From DASQMT01 sp963827335 (GTDB lineage Bacteria; Actinomycetota; Thermoleophilia; Solirubrobacterales; Solirubrobacteraceae), in the NCBI GenBank assembly GCA_963827335.1, contig CAWHAP010000015.1:248001-312000 (forward strand): a stretch of DNA of 64,000 nt, written 5' to 3'. Below, one piece after another: positions 7,678-16,151 of this stretch (positions are counted from its first letter, which is position 1; the number at the start of each line of letters is the position of its first letter). The notes under the pieces are model-generated. The model was given only the letters and a program-made list of their open reading frames with translations. It searched no databases and had not been told where the DNA came from. The translations under genes and the position numbers were made by a program.

Positions 7678-8274
7678 CTAGGCCTTGATGAGCGGCTTGA
7701 CGGCCTTCAGCACCGCGCCCTTCGAGAGCGTCGTGTCGAACGCTCCCGTGGTGGGGCTCATGCCGTCGAGGAAGCGCAGCGCCGCGGCGTGGCGCGCCTC
7801 GACCTGCACGATGCTGCCGGCGGCCGCGAGCACGTCCTTGCTCTCGATCATCGGCGCCGCCCCGTTGTAGGCCGACACGCCGGTGTCCTCGAGCGCGATC
7901 GCGAGCTTCACGAAGTCCTGCTGTGACTTGACGCCGAACGTGAACGCGGGCGACATGACGGGCTTGCCGCCGAGTTGCTCGATCGTCGCCGTGAGCGCGT
8001 CGACATGCTCCTGCTCGTGGGCGCCGAAGTCCCTGGCCAGCGACTTGTACTGCCTCGTGAGCGAGAGCTTGCCGGCCTGCCGGTAGAAGTCGGCCTCGAG
8101 GTACTCGAGGGTGAGCGCGAAGTTGAGGATGTCGACGTCCCCGCCGTCGCCCTGCGCGAGCGCCCGGCTCACCCAGGGGGTGACCGATGCGGCGCCGACC
8201 GCGGCGCCGGTCGCGAGCGCGCCGCGGACCAGGAAGGCCCCGCGGCTGATCCCGTGGATCTCGATGTCGTCCAT
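7678..8274 (-). CDS. Exported ferritin-like (desiccation-related) protein
   Basis: This 198-residue protein starts MDDIEIHGISRGAFLVRGAL and has a signal-like hydrophobic stretch ending WVSRALAQG, compatible with Tat-type export although the twin Arg is imperfect. The mature part is a ferritin-like four-helix protein with acidic and His ligands in ALTLEYLEADFY, HEQEHVDAL, ALEDTGVSAYNG and QVEARHAAALR. It is a close relative of the next gene upstream (8298-8987). A structural or oxidative-stress role is inferred from the family. Confidence 0.85.
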   Translation of the reverse strand: MDDIEIHGISRGAFLVRGALATGAAVGAASVTPWVSRALAQGDGGDVDILNFALTLEYLEADFYRQAGKLSLTRQYKSLARDFGAHEQEHVDALTATIEQLGGKPVMSPAFTFGVKSQQDFVKLAIALEDTGVSAYNGAAPMIESKDVLAAAGSIVQVEARHAAALRFLDGMSPTTGAFDTTLSKGAVLKAVKPLIKA

Positions 8275-8297
8275 GTGTTCTCGGATTCCTTTCGGAG

Positions 8298-8987
8298 CTA
8301 GCTGACCAGGAAGGGCTTGACGCTCTCGAGGACTTCGGCGGCGGTCGCCGGCTTGGCGAACGCTCCGGAGGCGGGAGCGGCCTTGGTGGCGAGGTTCAGG
8401 ACGGACGCGTGGCGCGCTTCGACGGAGTGAATGGAGAGCGCCGCGGCCAGGATCTCCTTGTCCTGGATGTTCCCGGCCTGGCCGAGGTACGCGTTGGCCC
8501 CGAGGTTCTCGACGGTCGCGGCGAGCGCGAGGATCGACTTCGCGCTGTCGAGCGGGAACGATGCCTTCGGCTTGTCCGCCGGCTTGCCGCCCGCCCGCTT
8601 GATCAGCGCGGTGAGCGCGTCGACGTGCTCCTGCTCCTCGGCGCCGAACCCCTTGGCGAGGTCGAGGACCTTGCCCTTGAGCATGCCGCTCGCGGCGGCG
8701 TCGTCGTAGAACTGCGCCTCGAGGTACTCGAGCGTCAACGCGTAGTTGGCGATACCGAGATCGCCCTTGCCGAACTGATCGGTCCCGGACGTGCTCGCCA
8801 TCGGCGTGCTCGCCGGAGTGGCCATGCTGCTCGCGCTGCTCGAGCTCTTGTCGCTGCCGCAGGCGGAGATCAGGGCCGCGAGGGAAGCCGCGACGCCCGT
8901 GCCACCTGCCTGGCGCAGGAACTTCTTGCGCGAGGACGTGTCCGACGCGAGCTCGCGCACCGCGTTGGGTGCTTCAGGCATCTGCAT
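8298..8987 (-). CDS. Exported ferritin-like lipoprotein
   Basis: This 229-residue paralogue of the downstream gene begins MQMPEAP after an AAAGGAG ribosome-binding site. It has an SSRKKFLRQAG basic patch and a lipobox LISAC, so it is probably a membrane lipoprotein. The ferritin-like helices carry ALTLEYLEAQFYDD, EEQEHVDALTALI, ENLGANAYLGQ and HSVEARHASVLN. The two genes lie 23 bp apart and are likely co-transcribed. Low-complexity Ser/Thr residues follow the lipid-attachment Cys. Confidence 0.85.
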   Translation of the reverse strand: MQMPEAPNAVRELASDTSSRKKFLRQAGGTGVAASLAALISACGSDKSSSSASSMATPASTPMASTSGTDQFGKGDLGIANYALTLEYLEAQFYDDAAASGMLKGKVLDLAKGFGAEEQEHVDALTALIKRAGGKPADKPKASFPLDSAKSILALAATVENLGANAYLGQAGNIQDKEILAAALSIHSVEARHASVLNLATKAAPASGAFAKPATAAEVLESVKPFLVS

Positions 8988-9174
8988 CGCTCCTTTGGGG
9001 TCGTGTAGGTGCTGATGCGTGGCCGGACCCCGACCGGATGCCTCTGGACCTGGACCTGGCGCGTTCGCCGCCGGCCGGCACCGCGTCGCGCGCCGCGACC
9101 GTGCGGTCAAGTGATCCACCCACCCGCGAGCCGCGCATGCCCCCGTGCACACCTCGAACGAGAAGGAGGCCGCC

Positions 9175-9387
9175 ATGCCCTTCAACGTCGGTCCGATGGA
9201 ACTAGCGATCGTGCTCGTGATCGCTCTCGTGATCCTTGGCCCCAAGCGCCTTCCCGAGGCCGGCAAGGCCGTCGGCAGGGGCATGCGCGAGTTCAAGGAG
9301 TCGATCTCCGGACGCTCCTCCGACGAGGACGACGAGCCCACCGTCATCCCCGCCTCTCCGCAAGCTGCGCAGGCGCAGCGCCCCTAG
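9175..9387 (+). CDS. tatA: Sec-independent translocase subunit TatA/TatE
   Basis: This 70-residue protein has a short N-terminus, one transmembrane helix (MELAIVLVIALVILGPKRLP) with the FGPK-like LGPKRLPE hinge, an amphipathic helix AGKAVGRGMREFKESI and an acidic tail. A GAAGGAGG ribosome-binding site lies just upstream. It is divergent from two exported ferritin-like genes, which may be its substrates. No tatC is present in the window, so this is probably an accessory copy. Confidence 0.9.
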   Translation: MPFNVGPMELAIVLVIALVILGPKRLPEAGKAVGRGMREFKESISGRSSDEDDEPTVIPASPQAAQAQRP

Positions 9388-9409
9388 CACGACGAAAGCC
9401 GCCTGACGC

Positions 9410-9742
9410 GTGCCTCTTCCCTCCGCCGCTCCCGACGCTCGCGCGCATCCGCTGACGTTGTGGATGCGGTCGGTGCTGCGCGACCGCAGCGAGGCGGACC
9501 GACGGCTGCTGGGCGCGTCCGGCGCCCGCTGGAGCACCTCGTCGACGATCAGACGGCCGGTCGACCCCGGCGACCGTCGCCGCCACCGGGTCACCCTCAC
9601 GGCCGAAGGTGAGCGACATCCCGTCAGCGCGTCACGCGCCCAGAAGGCGGCCGAGGACGCGCTGTTCGCGTCGCTCGACGAGGGCCAGCGCGAGCAGCTG
9701 CGAACCGTGCTGATCGCGCTGCGCGACGGACTCGGCGGATGA
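9410..9742 (+). pseudogene. MarR-family regulator remnant
   Basis: Only the C-terminal half of a MarR-type winged helix is recognisable: RRPVDPGDRRRHRVTLTAEG, the wing motif, followed by a helical end (EGQREQLRTVLIALRDGL). The region before it does not read as a MarR N-terminus in this frame. A fragment reading PLEHLVDDQ appears in another frame just upstream, suggesting a frameshift plus loss of the 5' part. It lies next to another decayed gene. Confidence 0.6.
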
Positions 9743-9779
9743 CCCCGAGCAGCGAGGGGTAGTCGGCGTCGCATGCCGC

Positions 9780-10700
9780 GATGGTGCGGTCGTGCTGGGT
9801 CTGGTCGCGCCGAGCGGGATGCCGCGCGAGCTCGCCGACCAGATCGCCGAGGAGCTGCCAGACCAGCTCGGGGACGCATAGGTGATGTGAACTGGCGGGT
9901 GCAGGTGGCGGGCGCGGAGCGCGCGGACACGACGCCCACCAGCGAGGCGCTCAAGCAGGCGGTCCGGCGACGCATGCAGGACGAGGGATGGGACCTCGCC
10001 GTCGCGTTGACGGACCTCCCGCTCCGGGCGAACCGGCGCCCCGTGACCGCCCACGCGAGCCCGATGTACCGGGTGGGACTGCTCTCCGTTCCCGCGCTCG
10101 GCGCACGCTCGGTCGCGCGGCGCGCGATGCGGGCCGTGCTCAACCTGGTGGAGGGACTGCTCGGTGAGGAAGTCGGCCGTGACAACGACGCCGGCGGGAG
10201 GGGCGCGCACATCGGATGCGCCGGCGTCTCGACGAGCTTCAGTCGCCGCTCGGCCCCGCCCGCGCCGGCAAGGACGGCACGATCGCCTTCGTCGGCGCGA
10301 CCTTGCGGAGCAACGTGCGGCTGCGTCGGCATGGTCCGCGCGAACCAGCCTGAGCGCGTCATCGCTCGTCTGTTGCGCGCGCTGGCGGTGTCACTCGGCA
10401 CCGCCGCGACCTCCTCCAGCATCTGGATGCTCTCCGACGGGATGGCGTGGCCGCGCCTCGCCCTCCTCGCAGCGGCGTCGATCATCACGTTGTGCGTGGT
10501 CCTGGTGCTGGCGCATGGCCTATGGGAGCGGGCGTCCGGTGAGGACGACCGCCAGTCCGTCGTCCTCTTCAACCTCGCCACCTCCGTGACGCTCGGGCTG
10601 GCGGTCCTCACGCTGTACGCGGGCCTGCTCGTCCTGAGTGTCCCGGGCGCCGCGGCCCTCATCCCGCAGTCGGTCTACGACGGCAGCGTCGGGCACGCAC
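9780..10700 (+). pseudogene. Decayed membrane protein gene, multiple frameshifts and 3' truncation
   Basis: One protein-like sequence is spread over alternating frames. VVLGLVAPSGMPRELADQ occurs at about 9789-9870 and ends in TAG. VNWRVQVAGAERADTTPTSE up to about 10170 is in a second frame. RMRRRLDELQSPLGPARAG and DGTIAFVGATLRSNVRL are in a third (about 10208-10325). GMVRANQPERVIARL and transmembrane helices return to the second frame. The homology stops abruptly after QSVYDGSVG near 10690. It resembles an actinobacterial membrane protein of unknown role that is sometimes annotated as a folate dehydrogenase; I would not trust that name. Confidence 0.75.
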
Positions 10701-10857
10701 CGGCAAACCCGCGCGCCGGCGCTGGGTTTCGACGGGTGCCGACCGGCGGCTCTGTACAAGCTCCAAGCAAATAGGAGCACGCGGCAGGGCTGGCGCGGTG
10801 CCGCGGGGCCTCAAGAGCGGGGCATCCGGAGCCGTTTCGCACAACGTCGCGTGTTTT

Positions 10858-10881
10858 ACAACTGTTCAGTGGTATAGTTGT
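10858..10881. promoter_or_regulatory. ArsR operator overlapping -10 of the sulfur operon
   Basis: A perfect 6-bp inverted repeat ACAACT (10858-10863) and AGTTGT (10876-10881), separated by 12 bp, surrounds a TATAGT -10-like element five bases before the ArsR ATG. It sits in the only AT-rich patch of the neighbourhood. Occupation would block RNA polymerase, as in BigR/ArsR-type autorepression. Confidence 0.6.
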
Positions 10882-10885
10882 GCTC

Positions 10886-11239
10886 ATGACCGAGCCGGCC
10901 CCCATTCCTCACCCGCTCCCGGAGGCGCTCGTCGAGCTCATCGCCCAGCGCTTCCGCGTCATCGGGGAGCCCATGCGCATCCGCCTGCTCGACGTACTAC
11001 GCGACGGGCCCCTGACCATCAACGAGCTGACCGAAACGCTCGGCGCCAGCCAGCAGAACGTCTCCAAGCACGTCGGCGTGCTCGCACAGGCCGGCATCGT
11101 GGCCCGTGAGCGCGACGGCAACCGCGTCCGCTGCTCCATCGCCGACGACACCATCTTCGAGCTGTGTGAACTCGTCTGCGGCGGTCTGCGCCAGCAGGTC
11201 GCCGAGCTTGACCAGCTGCTCACCGGCGGTGCCGCATGA
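10886..11239 (+). CDS. ArsR-family repressor of the sulfur operon
   Basis: This 117-residue winged-helix protein has GEPMRIRLLDVLRDGPLTI, the recognition helix ASQQNVSKHVGVL and the wing ERDGNRVRC. Cysteines cluster late, in VRCSIADD and ELCELVCGG. BigR/SqrR-type persulfide sensors instead use one Cys in the second helix and one in the last, so the sensing chemistry here may differ. It heads a co-directional operon of sulfur genes, and a palindromic operator overlaps its -10. Persulfide or thiol stress is the inferred signal. Confidence 0.85.
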   Translation: MTEPAPIPHPLPEALVELIAQRFRVIGEPMRIRLLDVLRDGPLTINELTETLGASQQNVSKHVGVLAQAGIVARERDGNRVRCSIADDTIFELCELVCGGLRQQVAELDQLLTGGAA

Positions 11240-11483
11240 CCGCCGCCTGCTCGACGTCTCGCCGCGGCTGGCCGCTGGAGCGCGTGCTGTTCGCGCTCGC
11301 CGGCACCGTGACGCTGCTCAGTGCCGCGCTGGTCGCGCTCGTCTCGCCCTGGTTCTGCTGCTGACCGCGTTCGTCGGAGTCAACCAGTGGCTCTTCGTCG
11401 CCGCGGGCGCCTGCCCCGCGTCGCTGGTCCTCACGCGGCTCTTCGGCCTTCAAGCCGCCGCCCACACCCCGCCCACCTCCTGA
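11236..11483 (+). pseudogene. DUF2892 (YgaP-like) membrane protein, frameshifted
   Basis: The gene starts at the ATGA overlap with ArsR. Frame one reads to WPLERVLFALAGTVTLLSAA and stops at a TGA at 11362-11364. A one-base shift near 11350 restores FLLLTAFVGVNQWLFVAAG and ACPASLVLTRLFG, giving a complete two-helix DUF2892 protein ending at 11483. Such proteins form the membrane part of YgaP-like rhodaneses and are commonly found in persulfide operons. The shift is either a sequence error or a recent mutation. Confidence 0.75.
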
Positions 11484-11498
11484 CCGGACAACACGCCA

Positions 11499-13616
11499 AT
11501 GCCTTCCACTCACACCTACGGACCCATCGGCCGCCTCGGCCGCTGGACCGCCACGCACTTCAAGCTCGTCGCCATCGCCTGGGCGGTCCTCGCCATCGGC
11601 CTCGGCGTCTTCGCTCCCAAGGTCGAGCACGCGCTCTCCGGCGCCGGCTGGGAAGCCACCGGTTCTGAGTCGCTGCAGGTCCGCGAAACCGTCGACCGCG
11701 AATTCGGAGGCCTGTCGTCCTCCGCGCTGATGGTCGTCGTGCACGCCGACGAGAAGACTGCGACCGACTCCGCGTTCAAGGCCGTCGTCGCCGAGGTCCA
11801 GCGTACGCTGGAGGCCGACCCGCGCGTGACCGAGGTCGTTCCGCCGCAGCCGGGTCAGTCCATCTCGCGTGACGGGCACACCGCCGTCGTACAGGCCGGC
11901 GCCGGCGCGAGCTCGAACGAGATGGTCCGCGCCGCCGACGACCTCAAGGAGGAACTCGCTGCGCTCCCGACCGACGGAGTGCAGGTCTCGCTGACCGGCG
12001 CCTCGGGCATGTGGTCGGACTTCAACGAGGCCAACAAGACGGCGATGATGAAGTCCGAGCTCATCTCCTGGCCGGTCACGCTCGGCATCCTGCTGCTCGC
12101 CTTCGGCTCGCTCGTCGCCGCCGGGCTGCCACTGATGCTCACCATCCTCGGCCTGGTCGCCTCCGCTGGCTCGCTGTACCTCGGCACGCAGCTCCTGGAC
12201 ATCTCCATCTGGGCGATGAACTTCGCGCTGATGTTCGCCCTCGCGCTGGGCATCGACTACGCGCTGTTCATCGTGATGCGCTTCCGCGGCGCGTTCTTCG
12301 GGTCGAAGCTATCGGCCGAGGAAGCCGTCGGCGAAACCATGGACACCGCCGGCAAGGCCGTCCTGTTCTCCGGCCTCACCGTGCTCATCTCGCTGTCGGC
12401 GGTGATGCTCGTCCCGTCCCCGGCGTTCCGGTCGATGGCGCTCGGCATCATGCTGTCGGTCGTCTTCATCCTTGCGGCGACGCTCACGCTGCTGCCCGCC
12501 GTGCTCGCCAAGCTCGGCACCCGCGTGGACAAGCTCTCGCTGCCGTGGATGCACTCCGGGGAGCATCGCTCACCGAAGTTCGCCGCCTGGGCCGAGCGCC
12601 TGTGGCGCCGGCCGGTCGCCTACGGCGCCGTGGCCGTCGCGGTCCTCGTCGCGCTGAGCATCCCCGTGTTCGGACTGGAGACCGGCATGCCCTCAATCAA
12701 GGTCGTCCCCGAAGGCGACGGCTCCCGCACCGCCTACACCCAGGTGCAGGACGCGTTCGGCAAGGGCGCGCCGGGCGCGCTGCAGGTTGTCGCCCCGAAG
12801 GTCGACGCCGCGCAGGTCGCTGCGACCGCGAACGCCGATGCGGGCGTCGCCCAGGTCATGCCGGCCATGCCCGGACAGGCCGGCGACGTGATGGTGCAGG
12901 TCGTCCCCAAGCACGACCCGTCCGACAAGGCCGTCGGCGCCACCATCGACCGCCTCCGGACGGACCTTCCTGAGGGCGCGCTCGTCGGCGGCGCGGTCGC
13001 CGAGAACCACGACCTCGAAGAGGCGCTCACCGCCAAGACCCCGCTGGTCATCGGCGTGGTCCTCGCGCTCGGCTTCCTGTTGCTGCTGGTCGCGCTGCAG
13101 GCGCCCATCCTCGCCGCCGTCGGCGTGGTCACCAACCTGCTCGCCGTCGGCGCCGCGTTCGGTGTCGCCCGGCTCATCTTCCAAGAGGGCCACCTGGCCG
13201 GCCTGCTCGGCCTGGACCCGCAGGGCTTCCTGGACGCGTGGGCGCCCGTGTTCTTCTTCGCGATGGTCTTCGCCATCTCGATGGACTACACGGTCTTCCT
13301 CCTGTCCAGCGCGAAGGAGCACTGGGACCGCACCAAGGACCCGAAGGAAGCGATGGTCGGCGGCGTCGCGCACTCCGGCCGCGTCGTCTTCGCCGCCGCC
13401 GCGGTCATGGTCGCCGTGTTCTTCACCTTCGCCCTCAGTGGCCCGCTGCCGCCGAAGGAGATGGGCGTCATCCTCGGCATCGCCGTCCTGCTCGACGCCG
13501 CGCTGGTCCGTCTGCTGCTCGTGCCGGTCGCGCTGCGGCTGCTCGGCAAGTGGGCGTGGTGGCTGCCCAAGCCGCTGGACCGCGTTCTGCCAGACGTCCG
13601 CTTCGGACACGCGTGA
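11499..13616 (+). CDS. MMPL-family RND transporter
   Basis: This 705-residue inner-membrane protein has the MMPL plan: helix 1 at about 22-42, a first large extracytoplasmic loop, six helices (about 185-345), a second loop, then a second bundle from about 500 to 690. The family signatures LGIDYALFIVMRFR and ISMDYTVFLLSSAKE occur in the two halves. These transporters use proton motive force to move lipids or hydrophobic compounds. It sits inside a rhodanese/persulfide operon, so its cargo may be a sulfur-stress product, which is inference. Confidence 0.9.
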   Translation: MPSTHTYGPIGRLGRWTATHFKLVAIAWAVLAIGLGVFAPKVEHALSGAGWEATGSESLQVRETVDREFGGLSSSALMVVVHADEKTATDSAFKAVVAEVQRTLEADPRVTEVVPPQPGQSISRDGHTAVVQAGAGASSNEMVRAADDLKEELAALPTDGVQVSLTGASGMWSDFNEANKTAMMKSELISWPVTLGILLLAFGSLVAAGLPLMLTILGLVASAGSLYLGTQLLDISIWAMNFALMFALALGIDYALFIVMRFRGAFFGSKLSAEEAVGETMDTAGKAVLFSGLTVLISLSAVMLVPSPAFRSMALGIMLSVVFILAATLTLLPAVLAKLGTRVDKLSLPWMHSGEHRSPKFAAWAERLWRRPVAYGAVAVAVLVALSIPVFGLETGMPSIKVVPEGDGSRTAYTQVQDAFGKGAPGALQVVAPKVDAAQVAATANADAGVAQVMPAMPGQAGDVMVQVVPKHDPSDKAVGATIDRLRTDLPEGALVGGAVAENHDLEEALTAKTPLVIGVVLALGFLLLLVALQAPILAAVGVVTNLLAVGAAFGVARLIFQEGHLAGLLGLDPQGFLDAWAPVFFFAMVFAISMDYTVFLLSSAKEHWDRTKDPKEAMVGGVAHSGRVVFAAAAVMVAVFFTFALSGPLPPKEMGVILGIAVLLDAALVRLLLVPVALRLLGKWAWWLPKPLDRVLPDVRFGHA

Positions 13617-13624
13617 GGCCGACG

Positions 13625-13966
13625 ATGATCTTCAACGGCTTCAAGCGCAACCACACCATGGACGTCGTCGAGGCCCTGGCCGGACATGAGGCCGGCCGCC
13701 TGGTCCTCGTCGACGTCCGCGAGGACTCCGAGCGGGCGCGGTTCGCGCCCGGCTCGCGACACGTGCCGCTCGGAGAGCTCAAACGGCGCCTCGGCGAGCT
13801 GCCCACGGACCGGCCCGTCGCGTTCATCTGCCAGAGCGGCCGCCGCTCGGCGATGGCCGCGACCGCCGCGCGCCGGGCGGGCCTTGACGCTCACAACGTC
13901 TCCGGCGGCATGACCGCCTGGGAGCAGCAGAACCTCGACACGACAACTCCCGGGAGGACCCGATGA
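13625..13966 (+). CDS. Single-domain rhodanese (sulfurtransferase)
   Basis: This 113-residue protein covers one rhodanese domain, with VDVREDSERARFAPGSRHVP and the active-site loop FICQSGRRSAM, whose Cys carries the persulfide. SGGMTAWEQ is the usual C-terminal mark. The stop overlaps the start of the metallo-beta-lactamase/rhodanese gene by 4 nt. It probably passes sulfane sulfur to or from that enzyme. A second in-frame ATG at 13658 would shorten it by 11 residues. Confidence 0.9.
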   Translation: MIFNGFKRNHTMDVVEALAGHEAGRLVLVDVREDSERARFAPGSRHVPLGELKRRLGELPTDRPVAFICQSGRRSAMAATAARRAGLDAHNVSGGMTAWEQQNLDTTTPGRTR

Positions 13967-15357
13967 TTTTCCGCCAGCTCACCCACGACGACCTCGGCTG
14001 CGCCAGCTACCTCATCGGCGACGAGGACGCCGGCGTCGCCGCCGTCGTCGACCCCAAGCTCGACATCGACGAGTACCTGCGCCTCGCCCGCTACCTCGGC
14101 GTGCGTATCGAGCACATCCTGGAGACCCACAACCACGCCGACCACGTGTCCGGCCACGGCCGACTCGTCGCCGCCACCGGCGCGACCATCCATATCCACC
14201 GCGACGCCGAGCCCGACTACGACCACGAGCCGTTCGACGACGGCTGGGAACTCGAACTCGGCGCGCTGAAGGTCCGGGCGCTGCACACGCCCGGCCACCG
14301 GCCCGAGCACACCGCATTCGCGCTCGTCGACACCGCGCGCTCAGACGAGCCGTGGGCGGTGCTGACGGGCGACACCCTGTTCGTCGGCGACATCGCCCGC
14401 CCCGACCTCGCCGTCGACAAGCAGGAAGGCGCGCGCGGCATCTTCCACTCGCTTAGCAACAAGCTCATGAGCCTGCCCGACACCGTCGAAGTGTGGCCGG
14501 GGCACCTCGGCGGGTCGCTGTGCGGCGGGCCCGGCATGGACCTCAAGGTCGCCTCGACCATCGGCTTCGAGCGGGCCAACCAGGACCTGCTGCAGGTCAC
14601 CGACGAGGACGAGTTCGTCGAGAAGACCACCTCCACGCTCGGCCCGCAGCCGCCGAACTTCAAGAACATCGTCGCGCTCAACCGCGGCCCGCTGGTCAAG
14701 GAGACCGTCGAAGCGCACCCGCTCAGCCCGCGCCAGGTCAAGCAGGCCCAGGCCGACGACGCACTCGTCGTCGACGTCCGCACCGAGCTGCAGTTCGACG
14801 AAGCGCACATCCCCGGCGCGGTCAGCATCACCGCCCGCCGAGCAGGCTTCGGCTCGAAGCTCGCCTGGCTGGCCAAGCCCGAGCAGCCCATCGTGCTCGT
14901 CGGCCGCGACGACGACGACGCCATCGAGGCGGCTCATCTCGCCGGCGCCGTCGGGCTGCGCAACATCGCCGGCTACCTGGCCGGCGGCATGACCTCCTGG
15001 CGCGAGGACAAGCTCGACGTCGACCGCGTGGAGCGGATGACCGTTCCCGAGCTGCACGACCGCTGGGAACAGGACGGCGACGGCCTGCAGGTCCTCGACG
15101 TGCGCGAACAGAGCGAGTGGGACAACGGCTACATCCCCGGCTCGGTCCACGAGCCCTACCACGACATCGACGACGTCCCCGACGGCATCGACCCCGCCAA
15201 GCCCGTCGCGGTCATCTGCGGGTCGGGCCAGCGCTCCGCCGTCGCCGCGAGCCTGCTGCAGCGCTTCGGCGCCGATGAGGTCATCCACATCGTCGAGGGC
15301 GGCGTCCCGCTCTGGAAGCGCGAAGGCTGGCCGACCAAGCAGCCTGAGAAGGCGTAG
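13963..15357 (+). CDS. Persulfide dioxygenase-rhodanese fusion (CstB-like)
   Basis: This 464-residue protein has an N-terminal metallo-beta-lactamase domain with THNHADHVSGHG (metal ligands His56, His58, Asp60, His61) and LTGDTLFVGD, then two rhodanese repeats. The first repeat (VVDVRTELQFDEAHIP) lacks a Cys in its loop (VLVGRDDDDA) and is probably inactive. The second (VLDVREQSEWDNGYIP) has the Cys loop VICGSGQRSAV. This is the order in CstB-type enzymes, which oxidise persulfide to sulfite or thiosulfate. It is the enzymatic centre of the operon. Confidence 0.9.
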   Translation: MIFRQLTHDDLGCASYLIGDEDAGVAAVVDPKLDIDEYLRLARYLGVRIEHILETHNHADHVSGHGRLVAATGATIHIHRDAEPDYDHEPFDDGWELELGALKVRALHTPGHRPEHTAFALVDTARSDEPWAVLTGDTLFVGDIARPDLAVDKQEGARGIFHSLSNKLMSLPDTVEVWPGHLGGSLCGGPGMDLKVASTIGFERANQDLLQVTDEDEFVEKTTSTLGPQPPNFKNIVALNRGPLVKETVEAHPLSPRQVKQAQADDALVVDVRTELQFDEAHIPGAVSITARRAGFGSKLAWLAKPEQPIVLVGRDDDDAIEAAHLAGAVGLRNIAGYLAGGMTSWREDKLDVDRVERMTVPELHDRWEQDGDGLQVLDVREQSEWDNGYIPGSVHEPYHDIDDVPDGIDPAKPVAVICGSGQRSAVAASLLQRFGADEVIHIVEGGVPLWKREGWPTKQPEKA

Positions 15358-15362
15358 CTCAC

Positions 15363-16151
15363 GTGCTTCTGGCCATCCCGTTCGGGCTCGCCATCGGGCT
15401 GGCCGTCGGCACCCTCGGAGGCGGCGGGTCCGTGCTCGCCGTCCCCATCCTCGTCTACGCCCTCGACCAGACCGTCCCGGAAGCCACCACCGCCTCGCTC
15501 GTCGTCGTCGCCGCCGGCGCAGTCGCCGGCGGGCTCGGGCACGCACGCGCCGGAAGGGTCTGCTGGCGTCACGCCGGCTCGTTCACGGCGGCCGCGCTAC
15601 CCGGCATCGCGCTCGGCACGCTCGCCGCGGAGGCCGTCAGCGGCGCACTGCTGCTCGCCGGCTTCGCGCTGGTGATGCTCGCCGCCGCGCACGCCACCTG
15701 GCGCAATGCCAACGACCACGAGCCCGAACCTTCCGGCACCTGGGAGGCCGGCGGAACCTGTCCGCCGCTGCGGCTCCCGCGCGACCTCGTCGCCGGCGCG
15801 GCCGTCGGGCTTGTCACCGGCTTCTTCGGCGTCGGCGGCGGCTTCCTCATCGTCCCCACGCTCGCCATCGCGCTCGCGTTCACGATGCGGACGGCCATCG
15901 GCACGTCCCTGGTCATCATCACCGCCACCTCGCTCCTCGGGCTGGCCGCGCACCTGCTCGCCGGGCGCTCGCTCGACCCGGGCGTGACCGCAACCATGAC
16001 GGCGGCGTGCGTGGTCGGAGCCATCGTCGGCGCGTCCATCGCCAGTCGTATCCCTCAACGGCAGCTCGGCCGCGGCTTCGCGCTGCTCGTCGTCGCGGTC
16101 GCCGGCTACCTACTCGTCTCCGTCGCATTCCTCGGCGGCCCGCCAGCCTGA
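15363..16151 (+). CDS. TauE/SafE-family sulfite/anion exporter
   Basis: This 262-residue protein starts with GTG and has about eight transmembrane helices in two halves. Each half carries the TauE glycine motif (VGTLGGGGSVLAVPILVY and VTGFFGVGGGFLIVPTLA). It follows the persulfide dioxygenase by 5 bp, so it likely exports the sulfite or thiosulfate formed there. Nothing looks broken in it. Confidence 0.88.
   Translation: MLLAIPFGLAIGLAVGTLGGGGSVLAVPILVYALDQTVPEATTASLVVVAAGAVAGGLGHARAGRVCWRHAGSFTAAALPGIALGTLAAEAVSGALLLAGFALVMLAAAHATWRNANDHEPEPSGTWEAGGTCPPLRLPRDLVAGAAVGLVTGFFGVGGGFLIVPTLAIALAFTMRTAIGTSLVIITATSLLGLAAHLLAGRSLDPGVTATMTAACVVGAIVGASIASRIPQRQLGRGFALLVVAVAGYLLVSVAFLGGPPA

Noticed and set aside
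9773..10774. Single intact 333-residue protein
   Set aside because: The frame is open but the middle is out of register with the clear RMRRRLDELQSP segment in another frame, and the N-terminus lies in a third frame.
10690..10886. Possible attL copy of the tRNA-fMet 3' end at the left island edge
   Set aside because: I compared the tRNA 3' sequence with this gap and found no convincing match.
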